Assembly (NCBI GenBank): GCA_946811695.1
Contig: OX328128.1
Location: 23,222,758-23,286,757 of the forward strand
DNA from: Gonocerus acuteangulatus
Taxonomy: Eukaryota > Arthropoda > Insecta > Hemiptera > Coreidae
Direction of reading: 5' to 3'
Length of the DNA stretch: 64,000 nt
Made by a program: the position numbers and the translations under genes. The notes beneath the pieces were generated by a model that had not been told where the DNA came from, did not search any database, and was given only the letters and a program-made list of their open reading frames with translations. Shown here in pieces: positions 30,500-41,891 of the stretch (position 1 is its first letter; each line of letters begins with the position of its first letter).

Positions 30500-33215
30500 T
30501 AACTGTAAAAAAAAAAAAAAAAAAAAAAAAATATTTTGTAATCATGGTATATCTAAGTAGATAGGAAAATATGGCCTTCACTTCGGCCAAGCAATATAAA
30601 TGAATATTAATATTTAAATATGGACATATGTTTTATAATCTTATTTTTTTTTTATTATTATTTTCTTAAGGAAAATACGTTTTTATAATTTTTTGTTTTT
30701 TTGTTTTACAGGTATGTCTTGTTATTTGGAAACTGAAGCATAGGGTAAGCCATAATAACGTTTTCAGTTCAAATAAAATGTAGAAGGACATTGGTTTAAC
30801 GAGATACTTTATTAATATTTATTTAGCAATAATTTTATTAAAAACGTAAACTGGAAACTTGTTTCCTTACTTAATATAATTCATATTATCCACTATCTTA
30901 CTAGTGTCCGATTCGAAGCCTAGTTAAGACAACCTGGTCGCTCCAGCTTAGAGTAATAATACTGAAAATAAAGAAGGACTGCCCCGAATTTGGTCAAAAG
31001 AAATCCTTTTTGCGAATATACTCGTAAAAATGTTATAATAACTTTTCGTTTTGTTTTATCTGAAACTATAGGACCAATAAAAAGACGTATTTAATGACAT
31101 TATTTAAGAAAAATCGATCGTTTGGCAATTTACTGAATGCCGACCATAAAGCAAACCCGGATGACTCGAACATCTGAGGGCGTATATCATAATTTGGGCA
31201 TATGGAGGCCTTCCTGGACGAGGAGGGCAATTTATGCGTTTGCCGGGAAAAAAAAAAAAAAAAAAAAAGGAAAAATTCAAATATATCATAATTATCTTCT
31301 TTTTTGTTTCGTTGTTTCCCGAGGTAAACTCAAGGTATGTCTTTTGGTCCAAACTTTATGCGTCCTTTAAACGAATGGCTTTTAAATAAGCTACCTACCT
31401 TAAAAAATTCCATTTGTCAACTCCTGTCAAATTGACATGTAATACATTTAAAATTTGCAGAAAATCTTTACAGGAAATAAACAATGCCTAAGTTAACGAG
31501 GTTTAGGATTGCAATAACAATTAAATGATGAGGATACAGAAGATATTTTTTATAAACTTTGTGGATGAAGTTTGAAAAGGAATGACAAATATACTTTTAA
31601 TAAAATTATTAATGTTGTATAAGAAAAATGCAATACACAAAATAGTCAAGGGTCAGCCGGAAAATTTATTTTATTTTTTCACTTTCTGATTGACGCAAGA
31701 TGAAATTAGTTGACGAAACGTTGGCAAAAATAAAAAACATTTTATTGTGAAAAATGTTTTTCTATTGAGATACCTCCCCGCTCCCTCTCTCTTCTACGTC
31801 ACTGGCGCCAAGGCAGCTTAATATTTTAAATTAATTCATAGTTTCTACGTGAATCTTACGTTACAAAAAGTGTACCTAGAAGCCTATGGATGCAAAGTAT
31901 TTTTGTATCAAATTTCATTAAAATCGGTCTATTTTTGAGCCCGCTAGAGAGCAAAAAGAATCATAGCTGTACCTACATTGTAAAAATCTTAGCCTGTAAT
32001 TCTTTTCAAATGAGATTTAGATGTGATGGTTTGTAATCACCTTGACTTTAAACGTTTAATAGTAAACCAGTCAAGGGTTTTCCTGACTGATTTATTTTGC
32101 AACTTCTGAAACTCCCTTTTTACAGCTGTTACAAAAACGCTTTAGTCTACTAGTTTCCAAGTATGATGGTAGATATTAGAATTATTATACACTAGGTGTT
32201 CGCTGCAAATACTTAACTACTTTTTAGAGTGTTTTCTCAGTTCAATTATACAGAATTCTCGCTTATGTCGTCGGCCCGATGACACAATCCAGAGATATGT
32301 TGAAATCTCATAATAGTAATAATTAGAGCCCGGAAGTTAGGCAAAATGCCTTTTTTATCTGAATGGATATATTGAAGAATCAGATAGAAATAAATATGTT
32401 TCCGTGCATTTAGGAAATGTAGAGAAAATTTTTATTTTGCCTATTTTGGCTATTTTAAGATTTAAAGCCTTTTTTGCTCGTTATGCAATTTTCTTCTGCG
32501 ATTTAAACATTTTAAAAAGCACATAGCGAATTTCGAATTTCAGTTCGTCGAAAACAAAAAAAAGGTTTCACAAATTAAATTACATTTTGCCGTCACAAAT
32601 ATCAATTCGAAAGCTTATTTTCCCAACCCGTGGATTGACCCTTTGTAAATAACAGAGCCTTCCTTGGTAGAAGGAATGCACAGGCATAATGAATAGGAGG
32701 AAAGAGAGAGGATGAGAGAAGTACGTCTCCTTCCTCACACCCCTTTTGCTGTGACAATGGTGTAGTTACCTGCTATTCCGGATTTAGAAATGATAAGATA
32801 ATCCAGAGGAAGTTTTTCCATAATGAAAAACATTTTTTCTTAGAAGGTCTATGAGAGTTGATACTTTGAAAAAGCATCTCGTTGTTGCTTGTAAGAAGGG
32901 AAAGTAAGAGTAAGTACACTAATTCTGTGATAAATTGATAATAAAGAAATGAATGAGTATTTAAAATACATATTTTCATTAATAATGAGTGAGATTCGTC
33001 TTTGCCTTCACTCCTAATAAATGCCTATTTTAATTACAATACTGCCTATTTTCAGTATTTCAAGTGCCTTTTTGCCTGCCTATTTTAATCAAAAATAAAT
33101 AAAAATAAAAATAAATGCCTATCTTCCGGGCTCTAGTAATAATAATAGACTCTTCTTTCCCCACACATGATTTCTACCTCTTTGCCCAAACATACTCCCC
33201 TGTCTGAAATAGACC
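30500..33215. other. Long AT-rich interval, no gene seen
   Basis: Contains poly-A runs at 30508-30531 and 31249-31268 and a tgacgaaacgttggcaaaaa segment near 31713 typical of retroelement 3' ends. The frames at 31104-31370 overlap the A-run on both strands and look accidental. Nothing else supported. Confidence 0.45.
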
Positions 33216-33219
33216 CATT

Positions 33220-33320
33220 ATGCCGAATCCTAGAATCTCTACCTAATTTCTTTGTAATGGAGAAAAAGATCAGGCAGAAATCTATATTCGGCATTACTTT
33301 GGCAGCCTTCTTCAGCTAAA
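33220..33320. mobile_element. PLE terminal relic, partial
   Basis: tgccgaatcctaga and then aggcagaaatctatattcgg, ctttggcagccttcttcagc repeat the PLE end order, but the gacgtttc part of the hammerhead has been deleted. Confidence 0.6.
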
Positions 33321-33502
33321 AATAAATATACACAAATTACAAGTAAGAATAAGAAGCCAGTAATGAGCGCTTTATTTAAAAAATAAAAATAAAATAAAAA
33401 CATCATGACAATAATTTTTGAACCTATCTTATTTTTAAAAGTTGAACATTAAGGAGAAAGGTATTTATTATACAAAATGTGGTTGTCATTAAGAAAAAGT
33501 AA

Positions 33503-34518
33503 GGTAATACTGAAGGAGAGTGTCCTCAGAACCGATTTTCTTCAAAGTTTGCACTATAACGTATTTTGATGCACTAAACACGAATCCGTTGAAAAAAAAA
33601 GTTGCTCGCAACTAGGAAGTTATTAAGCACTAAAGTTCACTGTTATGGAGGTTATAAAAGACGGGGTAAACAGCTTATATGTAAACACGCGCATGCGCAA
33701 TAGTCCTTAATCACGAAGTGTAATTGAAATTTAGACTCACCTGTGGTAGCTGACTTGGTCGTAAACTGTCGCTTTTGGGTATACGTGCTATGCGTTTCCG
33801 CTCGCTCAAGAAGATATCAAAACCCCTAGTCAATCCAACTCGCAGAAATTAAAAGAATTCTATGCCCAAAAGTCGTCCAAGGCATTCTAATCCTCCTAGA
33901 CATCTTCAAACGCGATGTTCGGTGGATATAAGTGTTGGTAAATTTTTGCGCAATCGAGAGAATTACTCAAAACTTTGTTTTGTATTAAAAATTTGAGTAA
34001 TTCTTATCGATTATGGATAAGAATTATGAAGTCGTTTAACTTCGTTTTTTTTCAACACTTTCTACAAAAAACTGTAATAACTATAACAATAACAAGCTAA
34101 TTACAGCTTAGAGGGAATTAGAGAAGCTTAGAAGGAACAAATCATAAAGGCATTAGCTAATTATTAAGGGATTTATGTTGTATAATACTTTTCAGGAGCG
34201 AAACAAGAAATTTGAAGAATGTTTCATTATTTAAAAAAATGTTTCTGAATAAATAAGTGTTGGTAAATTTTAATAATTGATAGTTAATTTCAATTACACT
34301 TCTTCATTAAGGACTATTGCGCATGCGCGAGTTTACAAGTACGTTGTTTATGCGATCGTTTGTAACCTTCATAACAGTGAACTTTTTTTTAAAATAACTT
34401 CTTTCCTAGTTGCGAGCAACTTTTTTTTTCAACGGATTCGCGTTTAGTGCATCAAAATACGTTATAGTGGAAACTTTGAAGAAAATCGGTGCTGAGGACA
34501 CTCTCCTTCAGTTTTACC
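33503..34518. mobile_element. 1-kb foldback element
   Basis: Long arms of about 230 bp (33503-33732 and 34286-34518) are inverse complements at roughly 90 percent, with landmarks aggagagtgtcctcag, gttgctcgcaactagg and gcatgcgcaatagtccttaa. The spacer holds a solo end of the palindromic MITE family seen at 563-760. No coding capacity. Termini and target duplication are not certain. Confidence 0.85.
33787..33840. mobile_element. Solo end of the 563-760 MITE family
   Basis: gctatgcgtttccgctcgct followed by caag and ctagtcaatccaact matches the right half of the MITE at 563-760. Confidence 0.75.
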
Positions 34519-34544
34519 AAAAGTAAAACTATTAAAATGGATAT

Positions 34545-34775
34545 AAAGGTAAACAAAATGCAGAAAGACATAAGCCAACAGTAAACAGAAACAACTGGCC
34601 GCATTAGCACACATGTAACATCACTAAAAATTTTATCTAGTAAGAAAAAACAATATATTTTATATGTGAAAATGTTTTCTCTTGCTGTATAAAATTTTCA
34701 ATTATTGTGTGCTCATGCGTCCAGTTGTTTCTGTTTACTGTTGGATTATGTCTTTCTGCATTTTGTTTACCTTTA
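34545..34775. mobile_element. 231-bp MITE with 54-bp TIRs
   Basis: Arms aaaggtaaacaaaatgcaga...caactgg (34545-34598) and the inverse (34721-34775) differ at only a few positions. The spacer is AT-rich and non-coding. Confidence 0.85.
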
Positions 34776-35146
34776 CATCTCTGTTAAAAGTTGCACTTTT
34801 TCTTACTGACAACAAGAGTTAAATTATTATAACAGTAAACAACTAAAAACAAAGTAAAACTTATTGAGACACGTGGCCAACCAATACGGCCGCCATCGGG
34901 TTTTTTTAAGTGACAAGTTCTTTTTTTTCAAAAACACCCCCCTCCAACCTTTAATAACTCCATGATGATAACAGTCAATGCCTTGGAAAAAATGTAACCT
35001 AAAGCCTGATTAAAATTCGAATCGATTCTAGATATATCGATTCTTTAAAAGATCGACCCTTGAGATCTACTGAGATATATCGCGTTAAAAAGATAGATTT
35101 AGATCACCCATCTCTTGTTTGGGTATAACCCCTTCCCCCAAAAAAC

Positions 35147-35153
<7 letters not shown>

Positions 35154-35193
<40 letters not shown>
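35154..35193. repeat. (TA)n at LINE 3' end
   Basis: Directly follows the AATAAA signal of the minus-strand Jockey LINE, so it may be the element's own 3' tail. Confidence 0.9.
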
Positions 35194-35197
<4 letters not shown>

Positions 35198-35376
35198 TTA
35201 TTTGACAATTATACAATACGTAAAGTATTTTAAAAGTCATGATGTATTGGTGGGGGAAAAAAAATCCCAATGGCCAAAACCTATTAGCTAGAAATTTTAA
35301 CAGAAGTTTACATTTTGTTTTTGTTTGGCTGTTTACAATATTTACATTTATAATGTTTACATTTTACAAGCTTTGT

Positions 35377-35658
35377 TTACAATAGATCTTTAGGCCATTC
35401 TCGCTTAAGGCGACGGTGAGGGTTACCGGGAATGGAAGATGAGTATAACTTGTTGATTTGAGGATTGTAGTGACCAGGCAAACGGGAGTGGAAGTTAAAG
35501 TATCGGGTTTTGGACAGGGTTTGGACAAAGGGGATTTCTAGCTCGTTATGGATAGTGAAGTTTGAAACATAGAATAGAGCATTGACTATTTTGCGGAGTA
35601 TTTTGGATTGGAGAGATTGGATTCTGAGGATATTGGATCGCTTTGCACACCCCCAAAC
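35377..35658 (-). pseudogene. Jockey ORF2 C-terminal region
   Basis: The minus-strand frame of 93 codons reads VWGCAKRSNILRIQSLQSKI, LRKIVNALFYVSNFTIHNEL, then ends with RRLKREWPKDLL and TAA. This is the classic end of Jockey-clade LINE ORF2: WG-x-SN-x2-I-x2-Q-x2-Q-S-K-x-LR, a YVSN motif, and a final RRLKR-WP-DL. The reverse transcriptase catalytic core would lie upstream and is missing. The frame is uninterrupted, suggesting moderate age. The assignment to Jockey is firm on the end motif. Confidence 0.85.
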
Positions 35659-36149
35659 TAAAAAAAAATTAAAAAAAAAAAAATTTACTTAATGATTTAT
35701 TTAATGAAATACTATGAAAGAGCAAACATCCGTATCTAGTCCCACAGCTGTCTGTGATATCCAAAGGGTTGATTAACGGCGATACCGCTGTCGGCGAGAT
35801 GAAATAAACTTATTTTATACTTCCGCTAGATAGCGCAGCTGGTGGCCAGTCGTAAATCTTAAGCATCAAGTTTCGACCTATGAAACTCCATACGCTCGCC
35901 CACTTACTTCCCACAAAACATATTGTACACTCCTTATATTTTTATATTAGTCAATTGTCAATAATATATCACACAGGACAAACAAACAAATATTCCACGT
36001 AGGAGCTGTATAACTAAGAAAAAAAAAACTCGATAACGTAGTTCACTTTAAGCCGTGAATAATTTGTTAAATTCAATGTAACATAAATAGTGTTTTCTCA
36101 TTTACATTTGTAATGTATAGATGACACAATTACACATTGTGATCCGGAG

Positions 36150-36345
36150 TAGTGATGGGCGATTCTCGAATATAAATCGAGATTTTGAATCGATTCGTAT
36201 TTAAATGAAAGATCAGTCCACAAAAAAAGGCTCAGAAGATCGATCTACGATATGGGTCGATTTCAAGATTACTTACAATTACCTACGAAATTCGTATTTC
36301 ATTTCGATTCGAATCGATTATCATTCGAGAATCGCCCGTTACTAC
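36150..36345. mobile_element. hAT-like MITE, about 196 bp
   Basis: Ends tagtgatgggcgattctcga and the inverse tcgagaatcgcccgttacta form imperfect terminal repeats. The gtgatgggcga core resembles hAT termini. The interior repeats cgaatcgat-type motifs. I did not find a clear 8-bp target duplication. Confidence 0.6.
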
Positions 36346-36478
36346 TACGAATTGACCTAAATAAGTAGATTTGAATACTTGATAATACGAAAAATATATC
36401 TGTAACCTAAAATATAAAGATTTAAAACTAAAAGGGGAAAAAATTAATAAAATCATAATAATAGAGAAAAATCAGAAT

Positions 36479-36817
36479 CAGTCCCGTAACAGGCCACGTG
36501 GGCCCTGAGGGGCAGATACTATAGAGGTATCTGATTCATGACCATACGGCACACTGGGGAGTTAGTGTGGTCGGTACTATGCTCCGGCCGCCTGATTTTC
36601 CCCTTGGCTGCTTCGACTGCCTAGAGTCATTAGCACCCAAGGTACCCATTATTAAATTAATTAAAGGCTGGGTTGGCCTAGGGACGGCCAGGGAGACCGA
36701 ATTCAACCCGTGAACGAAGACTGTAGAAGAAAAAATCTTTAGTGCTTGCTCGGGATTTGAACTCAGGCCTCCAGCTTATTAGTCCAGTGCTCTACCACTG
36801 AGCTAACCTCGCCCCCA
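36479..36817 (-). mobile_element. SINE B, best full-length copy
   Basis: The minus strand runs from gggggcgaggttagctcagt (A-box) through gttcaaatcccgag (B-box), ggttgaattcggtctccctg, aataatgggtaccttgggtg, ctaatgactctaggcagtcg, ggggaaaatcaggcggccgg, to ggcctgttacgggact. This copy has no internal insertion, so it serves as reference for the other B copies. The head is tRNA-like, but its acceptor stem is not closed. Confidence 0.85.
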
Positions 36818-36974
36818 ATAGAGAAAAATGGTTATACAAATTAGGAGTACAGTTTGAAACGTTATTTTTTATTTATTGTATTAAATGTCTGTTACTTGTA
36901 ATTGTAATCAATTAAAATCAGAGACTCGTTGAAAATGTAACTATAAAGCATTATTAAAATTTGAAACTAAAATT

Positions 36975-37545
36975 AAAATTTGGAGATAGATTCTTTGTAA
37001 AGATTGGTCCTTGGAGATAGATTCTTTGTAAAGATCGGCCCTTGGAGATAGATTCTTTGTAAAGATTGGCCCTTGAAGATAGATTCATTAAAAGATCGGC
37101 CCTTGGAGATAGATTCTTTGTAAAGATCGGCCCTTGGAGATAGATTCTTTGTAAAGATCGGCCCTTGGAGATAGATTCTTTGTAAAGATTGGCCCTTGGA
37201 GATAGATTCATTAAAAGATCGGCCCTTGGAGATAGATTCTTTGTAAAGATTGGCCCTTGGAGATAGATTCTTTGTAAAGATCGGCCCTTGGAGATAGATT
37301 CTTTGTAAAGATCGGCCCTTGGAGATAGATTCTTTGTAAAGATTGGCCCTTGGAGATAGATTCATTAAAAGATCGGCGCTTGGAGATAGAATCTTAGTAA
37401 AGATCGGCTCTTGGAGATCGATTCATTAAAAGATCGGCCCTTGGAGATAGATTCTTTGTAAAGATTGGCCCTTGGAGATCGATTCATTAAATGATCGGCC
37501 CTTGGAGATAGATTCTTTGTAAAGATTGGCCCTTGGAGGTCGATT
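36975..37545. repeat. Minisatellite, mixed 31/26-bp units
   Basis: About 18-20 head-to-tail units of the type gatagattctttgtaaagat followed by cggcccttgga, alternating with shorter units (gatagattcattaaaagatc). The open frames on the minus strand (KESISKGRSLQR-type peptides) only mirror the repeat and occur in several registers. Confidence 0.95.
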
Positions 37546-37593
37546 AAAAAACCGATATATCGGTTTTTTAATCGACCTCCAAGGGCCAATCTT
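37522..37593. repeat. 72-bp perfect palindrome at minisatellite end
   Basis: Two 36-base arms meet without a spacer at ccgata|tatcgg. The left arm contains the last minisatellite unit (ggcccttggaggtcgatt) and the right arm is its exact inverse. No mismatch over 36 pairs. Confidence 0.95.
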
Positions 37594-37669
37594 CAGATCG
37601 ATATTCACTAATCCGGAATAACACTATAATGCTAATTTTAACAATAAGCTTTTATCATTAATTGTGTAC

Positions 37670-37960
37670 CATGTATACCAAGTTTCATTGCAATATAACA
37701 ATAATTTAGACCCTTAACAATTCGAGTCCACAGTAAACCCTCCCCCCCCTTCAGATAGACCGATTTTGCTTGTTAACAAACTCGAATCGTTTGTTATTGG
37801 AATGCTATATTCCAAGTTACGAGGTGAAACAATAAAAATTGTCACTGCTTTCGTGTTAACAGACATATGCATATATATGAATTTTAACGGGGTTCTTATT
37901 TGGCTTTTAGTAGGTAAAAGGGATCTCCTAGCTGTAGTTACGGACAGATCACATAGATCA
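37670..37960. repeat. Family X relic
   Basis: taccaagtttcattgcaata, agtaaaccctcccccccc, gttaacaaactcgaatcgtt and gtgttaacagacatatgcat follow the order of family X subunits in diverged form. The ends are missing. Confidence 0.55.
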
Positions 37961-37964
37961 CATC

Positions 37965-38275
37965 ATGTCCAAATTACGCTAAAGCAAGGCTTCAGCTAGC
38001 GGGAGTGTTCTCTATGTTTGAAGGACCATCTTTAAAGCTTTAATCAGCTTTTGGAGTCCGAAGAAATCATCCATGCATTCCAGGTTTTCGCGGAGTCAGT
38101 CTTCGAAGAAAAGTACAGGAGTATAAGCTTCCTAGTTGATATGTGGTTACTAATAAAGTTAAAAAATATCAGTGGGGTATATATTGTAAATATAATGTAT
38201 ATAAAGCTGGTCATATATAGATTCATTTTGTTTATTCTTATTGTAACGGATATGCAATGTTAAAAATATTAAGTT
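37965..38275. other. AT-rich interval, no gene seen
   Basis: Short frames on both strands overlap at 38044-38263; none has a motif. Confidence 0.4.
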
Positions 38276-38278
38276 TCA

Positions 38279-39285
38279 CACCTGTAAATATGTTCCGCAA
38301 ATGCTTCTTCTTGAATATCAGTAAAGGTGTATGCTAGTGGTGTTACACGCCTGTGAATGTGTTCTGCAAATGCCTCTTCTTGATTATCAGCCAAGATGTT
38401 TGCTATTGGTGTTATAGGGCAGTAAATATCTGCAAATACCTCTTATTGATAATTAGCCGAAATGCTTGCTTTATCAGTTACACGCTTATAAATAAATTCT
38501 GCAAAGTCCTCCTCTTGATTTTCAACAAAGGTGCTTGCTATAGGTGTTACACGCCTGTCAATATCTTCTGCAAATTCCTTTTCTTCACCATCAGCCATAA
38601 TGCTTGCTTTATATGTTATAGGTTGGTAAATATCTTCTACAAATAGCTCTTCTTGACCACCAGTAAAGACGTATGCTACTAGTGTTACACGCCTGTAAAT
38701 ACCTCATGCAATTTCCTTTTCTTTATCATCAGCCAATATGTTTGCTTTATCTGTTACACGCTTGTAAATACCTTTTCTTGATTATCAGCAAAGATGTATG
38801 CTACCGGTGTCACAGGGCTGTAAATATCTTCTGCAAATACATTTTCTTGATTATCAGCAAAGATGTTTGCTACTAGTGTTACAGGGCTGTAAATATCTTC
38901 TGCAAATACATTTTCTTGATTATCAGCAAAGATGTTTGCTACTGGTGTTACAGGGCTGTAAATATCTTCTGCAAATACATCTTCTTGATTATCAGCAAAG
39001 ATGTTTGCTACTAGTGTTACAGGGCTGTAAATATCTTCTGCAAATACATTTTCTTGATTATCAGCAAAGATGTTTGCTACTGGTGTTACAGGGCTGTAAA
39101 TATCTTCTGCAAATACATCTTCTTGATTATCAGCAAAGATGTTTGCTACTGGTGTTACAGGGCTGTAAATATCTTCTGCAAATCCATCTTCTTGATTATC
39201 AGCAAAGATGTTTGCTACTGGTGTTACAGGGCTGTAAATATCTGCAAATATCTCTTATTGATAATCAGCCAAAATACGTAAGTTT
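38279..39285 (+). repeat. 69-bp tandem array, about 15 copies
   Basis: The unit runs acagggctgtaaatatcttc, tgcaaatacattttcttgat, tatcagcaaagatgtttgct, actggtgtt. The first eight copies (38279-38811) are diverged with small indels; six copies (38812-39224) are nearly identical; a shortened one ends the array. Because 69 is divisible by three, two frames stay open through the homogeneous part (38798-39289 and 39054-39281). Both give 23-residue peptide repeats such as FLDYQQRCLLLVLQGCKYLL. Open reading in two frames at once and no start context argue that the frames are by-products of the array. Confidence 0.93.
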
Positions 39286-39289
39286 ATAA

Positions 39290-40100
39290 GGGCAAATAAA
39301 TAAAGAAATTATTAAGCAAGTCCACGGTACAAGTGTCACGGTGGCCTTTGTAAATATGTTCCAAGGGAGGAAAAGAAATAAGTCCGAATGTAAGCGTAAG
39401 AGGGCAACCGTTTTTGCGGCTGTTCTCTTCCTCAAGAGATAATTGTCTAACTTTGTCCTCAACCCTCAGAGCTGTTCGTGCAGCCCTCCTGAAGAAAGAT
39501 GGCACCAAATTACAACATAAGTTCCGACAAGATGGGGAGTGGTTTACGGGGAGAGATCACGTCCTCCGGACTAAATTGCCGCCAGACGATTAAGGTTAAG
39601 GGATGACACCGCCGTAGGTGTGCTGTAGTTACGGAGACTCACACAGAGGGCGGGAAGGTCCGGCTTGGTTGCCATGGAAACGCGCGGGAGATCCCCTGCA
39701 GCTTTCTGTAACGAGATTAACCCCCCCCCCCCCGTCCCCCCGACAATCATGACGTAGCTGTATACAGACCACGTGCCCCCCCCCGTTCTTCTCCCGCTTT
39801 TTTTTTTTTACACTTATTGCTTTTCGCCTTTTTATCTTAACCCTAAACGCTTTAACGCTGCTTGGATTTGTATTGCGCGCCAGTATACATCACCTGAAGA
39901 ATCTAATTATTTCTATTCGTCTACCTGTCCACTTTATTGCCTTCCTTTTCCTCCGTTTACATTTAGCATGCAGATTGCCCTGTAAAGTTTCTCCTTTTTT
40001 ATTGCATCAAATAACTGAACTTGATTTTTATGCCTGAAACATTTTGACTAAATTACTGCATTTTCTTGTTCGGGAAACCGATTAATAAGGAATCACACAG
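39290..40100. other. Interval with locally higher GC and C runs
   Basis: 39450-39720 is richer in GC than its surroundings. A plus-strand stretch reads RAVRAALLKKDGTKLQHKFR in one frame, perhaps a relic of a retroelement ORF. Poly-C runs lie at 39721-39734 and 39776-39784. I make no gene call. Confidence 0.35.
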
Positions 40101-40108
40101 TGTCGTTG

Positions 40109-41196
40109 GCTAGGAGATGAGAAACTACAAAAGGTAGAAAGTTGTAAGTTCTTGGGAGTCATTTTGGACGAGCACCTTAGTTGTTTACCTCAAATTAAAG
40201 CCATAAAATCAAAAACCAACAAAGCCGTTTATATGCTAAAACAATTAAAAACTGTTTTGAAAACTTCCGGCCTACTAAACGCATATCATGGCCTTTTTGA
40301 ATCCCAATTATACGGAATTAGCTTATGGGGAAATTACAAAAAGGCGAAAGAAGTCCTAACAATACAAAAAAAAAAGCGATTCGGACAATATTAAGTCTAA
40401 GGAGGAACACGTCCTGTAGAAATCATTTTACAAGATTAAATATTTTAACACTGCCAGCCCTATACATTTTAAGAGTTTTAAATATTATTAAAAAACACCT
40501 CCCATTGTATAAGAAGCATGGGGATATGCCACAAGGCAACGTAACTTAATAGCACTGGGCAAGCACAGACTGTGCTTGCCCAGAGTTGGGCAAACGTTAG
40601 CGCACGCTAATACCTAATACCTTCCCGCTAATTTAGCGGTACTGATAAGAGCCTGCGCTAACGATTAGCGCATAGCGACGGCAGTGCGCTAATCGCTAAT
40701 TCATTTAAAATGTTTAAATATCTTTGTAGCTAACTAGGAGGAATATTGAAGGTGGAATAAAAAAAGGATATTGAAGGTGGAATATTGAAGGTGGAATAAA
40801 AAAAGGAAGAATAGGAGGAATATTGGAAGAATAGGAGAATAGGAGGAAGAATAGGAGATATTCCTCCTAGTTAGCTACAAAGATATTTAAACATTTTAAA
40901 TGAATTAGCGATTAGCGCACTGCCGTCGCTATGCGCTAATCGTTAGCGCAGGCTCTTATCAGTACCGCTAAATTAGCGGGAAGGTATTAGGTATTAGCGC
41001 GCGCTAACGTTTGCCCAACTCTGAGCACAGTACATTTTTTAAAAACGGGCTTGCGTACATGGGAGCAACTTTATACAACCAATTACCTAAGGAATTGAAG
41101 GAGGAGGAGAATAAGAAGTTGTTTTCCAAAAAATGTAAAAATTACTTTGCAGAACATGCTTTTTATTCAGTTAAAGAATTTTTTTCCACCAAATAA
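40109..41196 (+). pseudogene. LINE ORF2 C-terminal half, disrupted
   Basis: The frame opens in WLGDEKLQKVESCKFLGVIL, where FLGV-D is the thumb-side motif of LINE reverse transcriptases, and continues with LYGISLWGNYKKAK and QKK. A frameshift in the A9 run at 40366-40377 moves it to a second frame (AIRTILSLRRNTSCRNHFT, then LTLPALYILRVL). After the foldback insertion the end reads GLAYMGATLYNQLPKELKEE and finishes AFYSVKEFFSTK. The order matches the C-termini of CR1/Jockey-group LINEs, but I cannot fix the clade. Three lesions (5' truncation, frameshift, insertion) make it a dead copy. Confidence 0.78.
40581..41023. mobile_element. hAT-like foldback element, 443 bp
   Basis: Two 166-base arms (40581-40746, 40858-41023) are almost perfect inverse complements. 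The ends CAGAGTTGGGCAAACG fit the hAT terminal consensus. The arms are full of gctaat/gcgctaa repeats, and the 110-bp loop is made of aataggaggaatattgaagg-type repeats. A possible 7-bp target match agcacag lies at 40562 and 41024, with 12 extra bases on the left. It interrupts the LINE. Confidence 0.85.
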
Positions 41197-41468
41197 CTCC
41201 TTGCAAATTCATTGCTCTACTTACCGCAATCATAGTAGTAATGGCTTGTTGTACAATTGGTTTATTGAGACATTTTATTATTTGTTAAAATCTTTAGAAG
41301 TAAATTATAAATGTATTGACGTTCCTATTTACACTCTTCTGTGGGTTAATGGAAATAAAGATGTGTTTATTTATTTTTTACGAACAATAAACTAGAATGA
41401 TCAAAAGACATAAAAAATAGGAACTTTAGAAAAATACAATGTTCTATCCAATTGAGACTCGTTAACAT

Positions 41469-41585
41469 TCAACACATTTTGGTGATCGGTGTGCGTGGCC
41501 CTTCTACACACAGAACGTAGCGTTTTCGTCTTCCTAAATGTTTTCTGTTACAAATTAAACATTTCACATGTTTGTACAAGATAAC
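41469..41585 (-). pseudogene. Possible piggyBac cysteine-rich tail
   Basis: A minus-strand frame reads KCLICNRKHLGRRKRYVLC and ends PITKMC then TGA. The C-x2-C followed by basic residues and another C resembles the C-terminal domain of piggyBac transposases, and a TTAA-flanked unit begins about 220 bases to the right. The pattern is short and incomplete, so this is tentative. Confidence 0.3.
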
Positions 41586-41891
41586 GAAAGATGTTGAAGG
41601 TCCATCAGGAGTTGATTCATCTTCCAAAACAACAAGCATCAGTGTCTTCAGTGGTTTTAGTATGTTCTCCAGTTGAACTCAACTCAGACAAATCAAGAGA
41701 AAATCTTTTCTGGGCAGATTTCAGGCCATTTCGTCACTTGGAAAGCCGCAACATGAAAGTAATCGACCCGTGATGATTTATCAGTTGAGGGAAAAAGACA
41801 TACGTTAACTACACCGTGGGGTAAAAAACACCCCATACGCAACTCGCGACCTTCTCATGCAGCGATTAGCTGACAACTGGTTTTGTATATA

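Larger units (their letters stand above)
28990..30500. mobile_element. Family Y relic interrupted by a LINE
   Basis: Blocks such as ctcaaaacataaccaaaatt (29391) and gggctatacatttgtata with gatggacagattttgatggtt (30442) match family Y in diverged form. The LINE at 29501-30034 has inserted into it. Confidence 0.45.
35154..35658 (-). mobile_element. Jockey-clade LINE, 3' fragment
   Basis: On the minus strand: ORF2 C-terminus (35658-35377), a 3' UTR of about 180 bases, an AATAAA signal near 35200 and a TA-repeat tail. It is 5'-truncated within ORF2. No clear target duplication was found. Confidence 0.8.
40105..41390 (+). mobile_element. LINE 3' part split by a foldback element
   Basis: Reverse-transcriptase C-terminal sequence (40109-40549), a foldback insertion (40581-41023), then the last codons (41030-41196) and a 3' UTR with AATAAA-type signals near 41355-41390. 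The 5' part is missing. No target duplication identified. Confidence 0.75.

Noticed and set aside
31104..31370. Overlapping genes on both strands
   Set aside because: Both frames cross the same A-run and have no motifs.
36954..37608. KESISKGRSLQR-type repeat proteins
   Set aside because: Several overlapping frames follow the minisatellite units in different registers; no start context or non-repeat domain.
38279..39285. CRISPR-like array
   Set aside because: The 69-bp units are contiguous repeats with no unique spacers, and the genome is eukaryotic.
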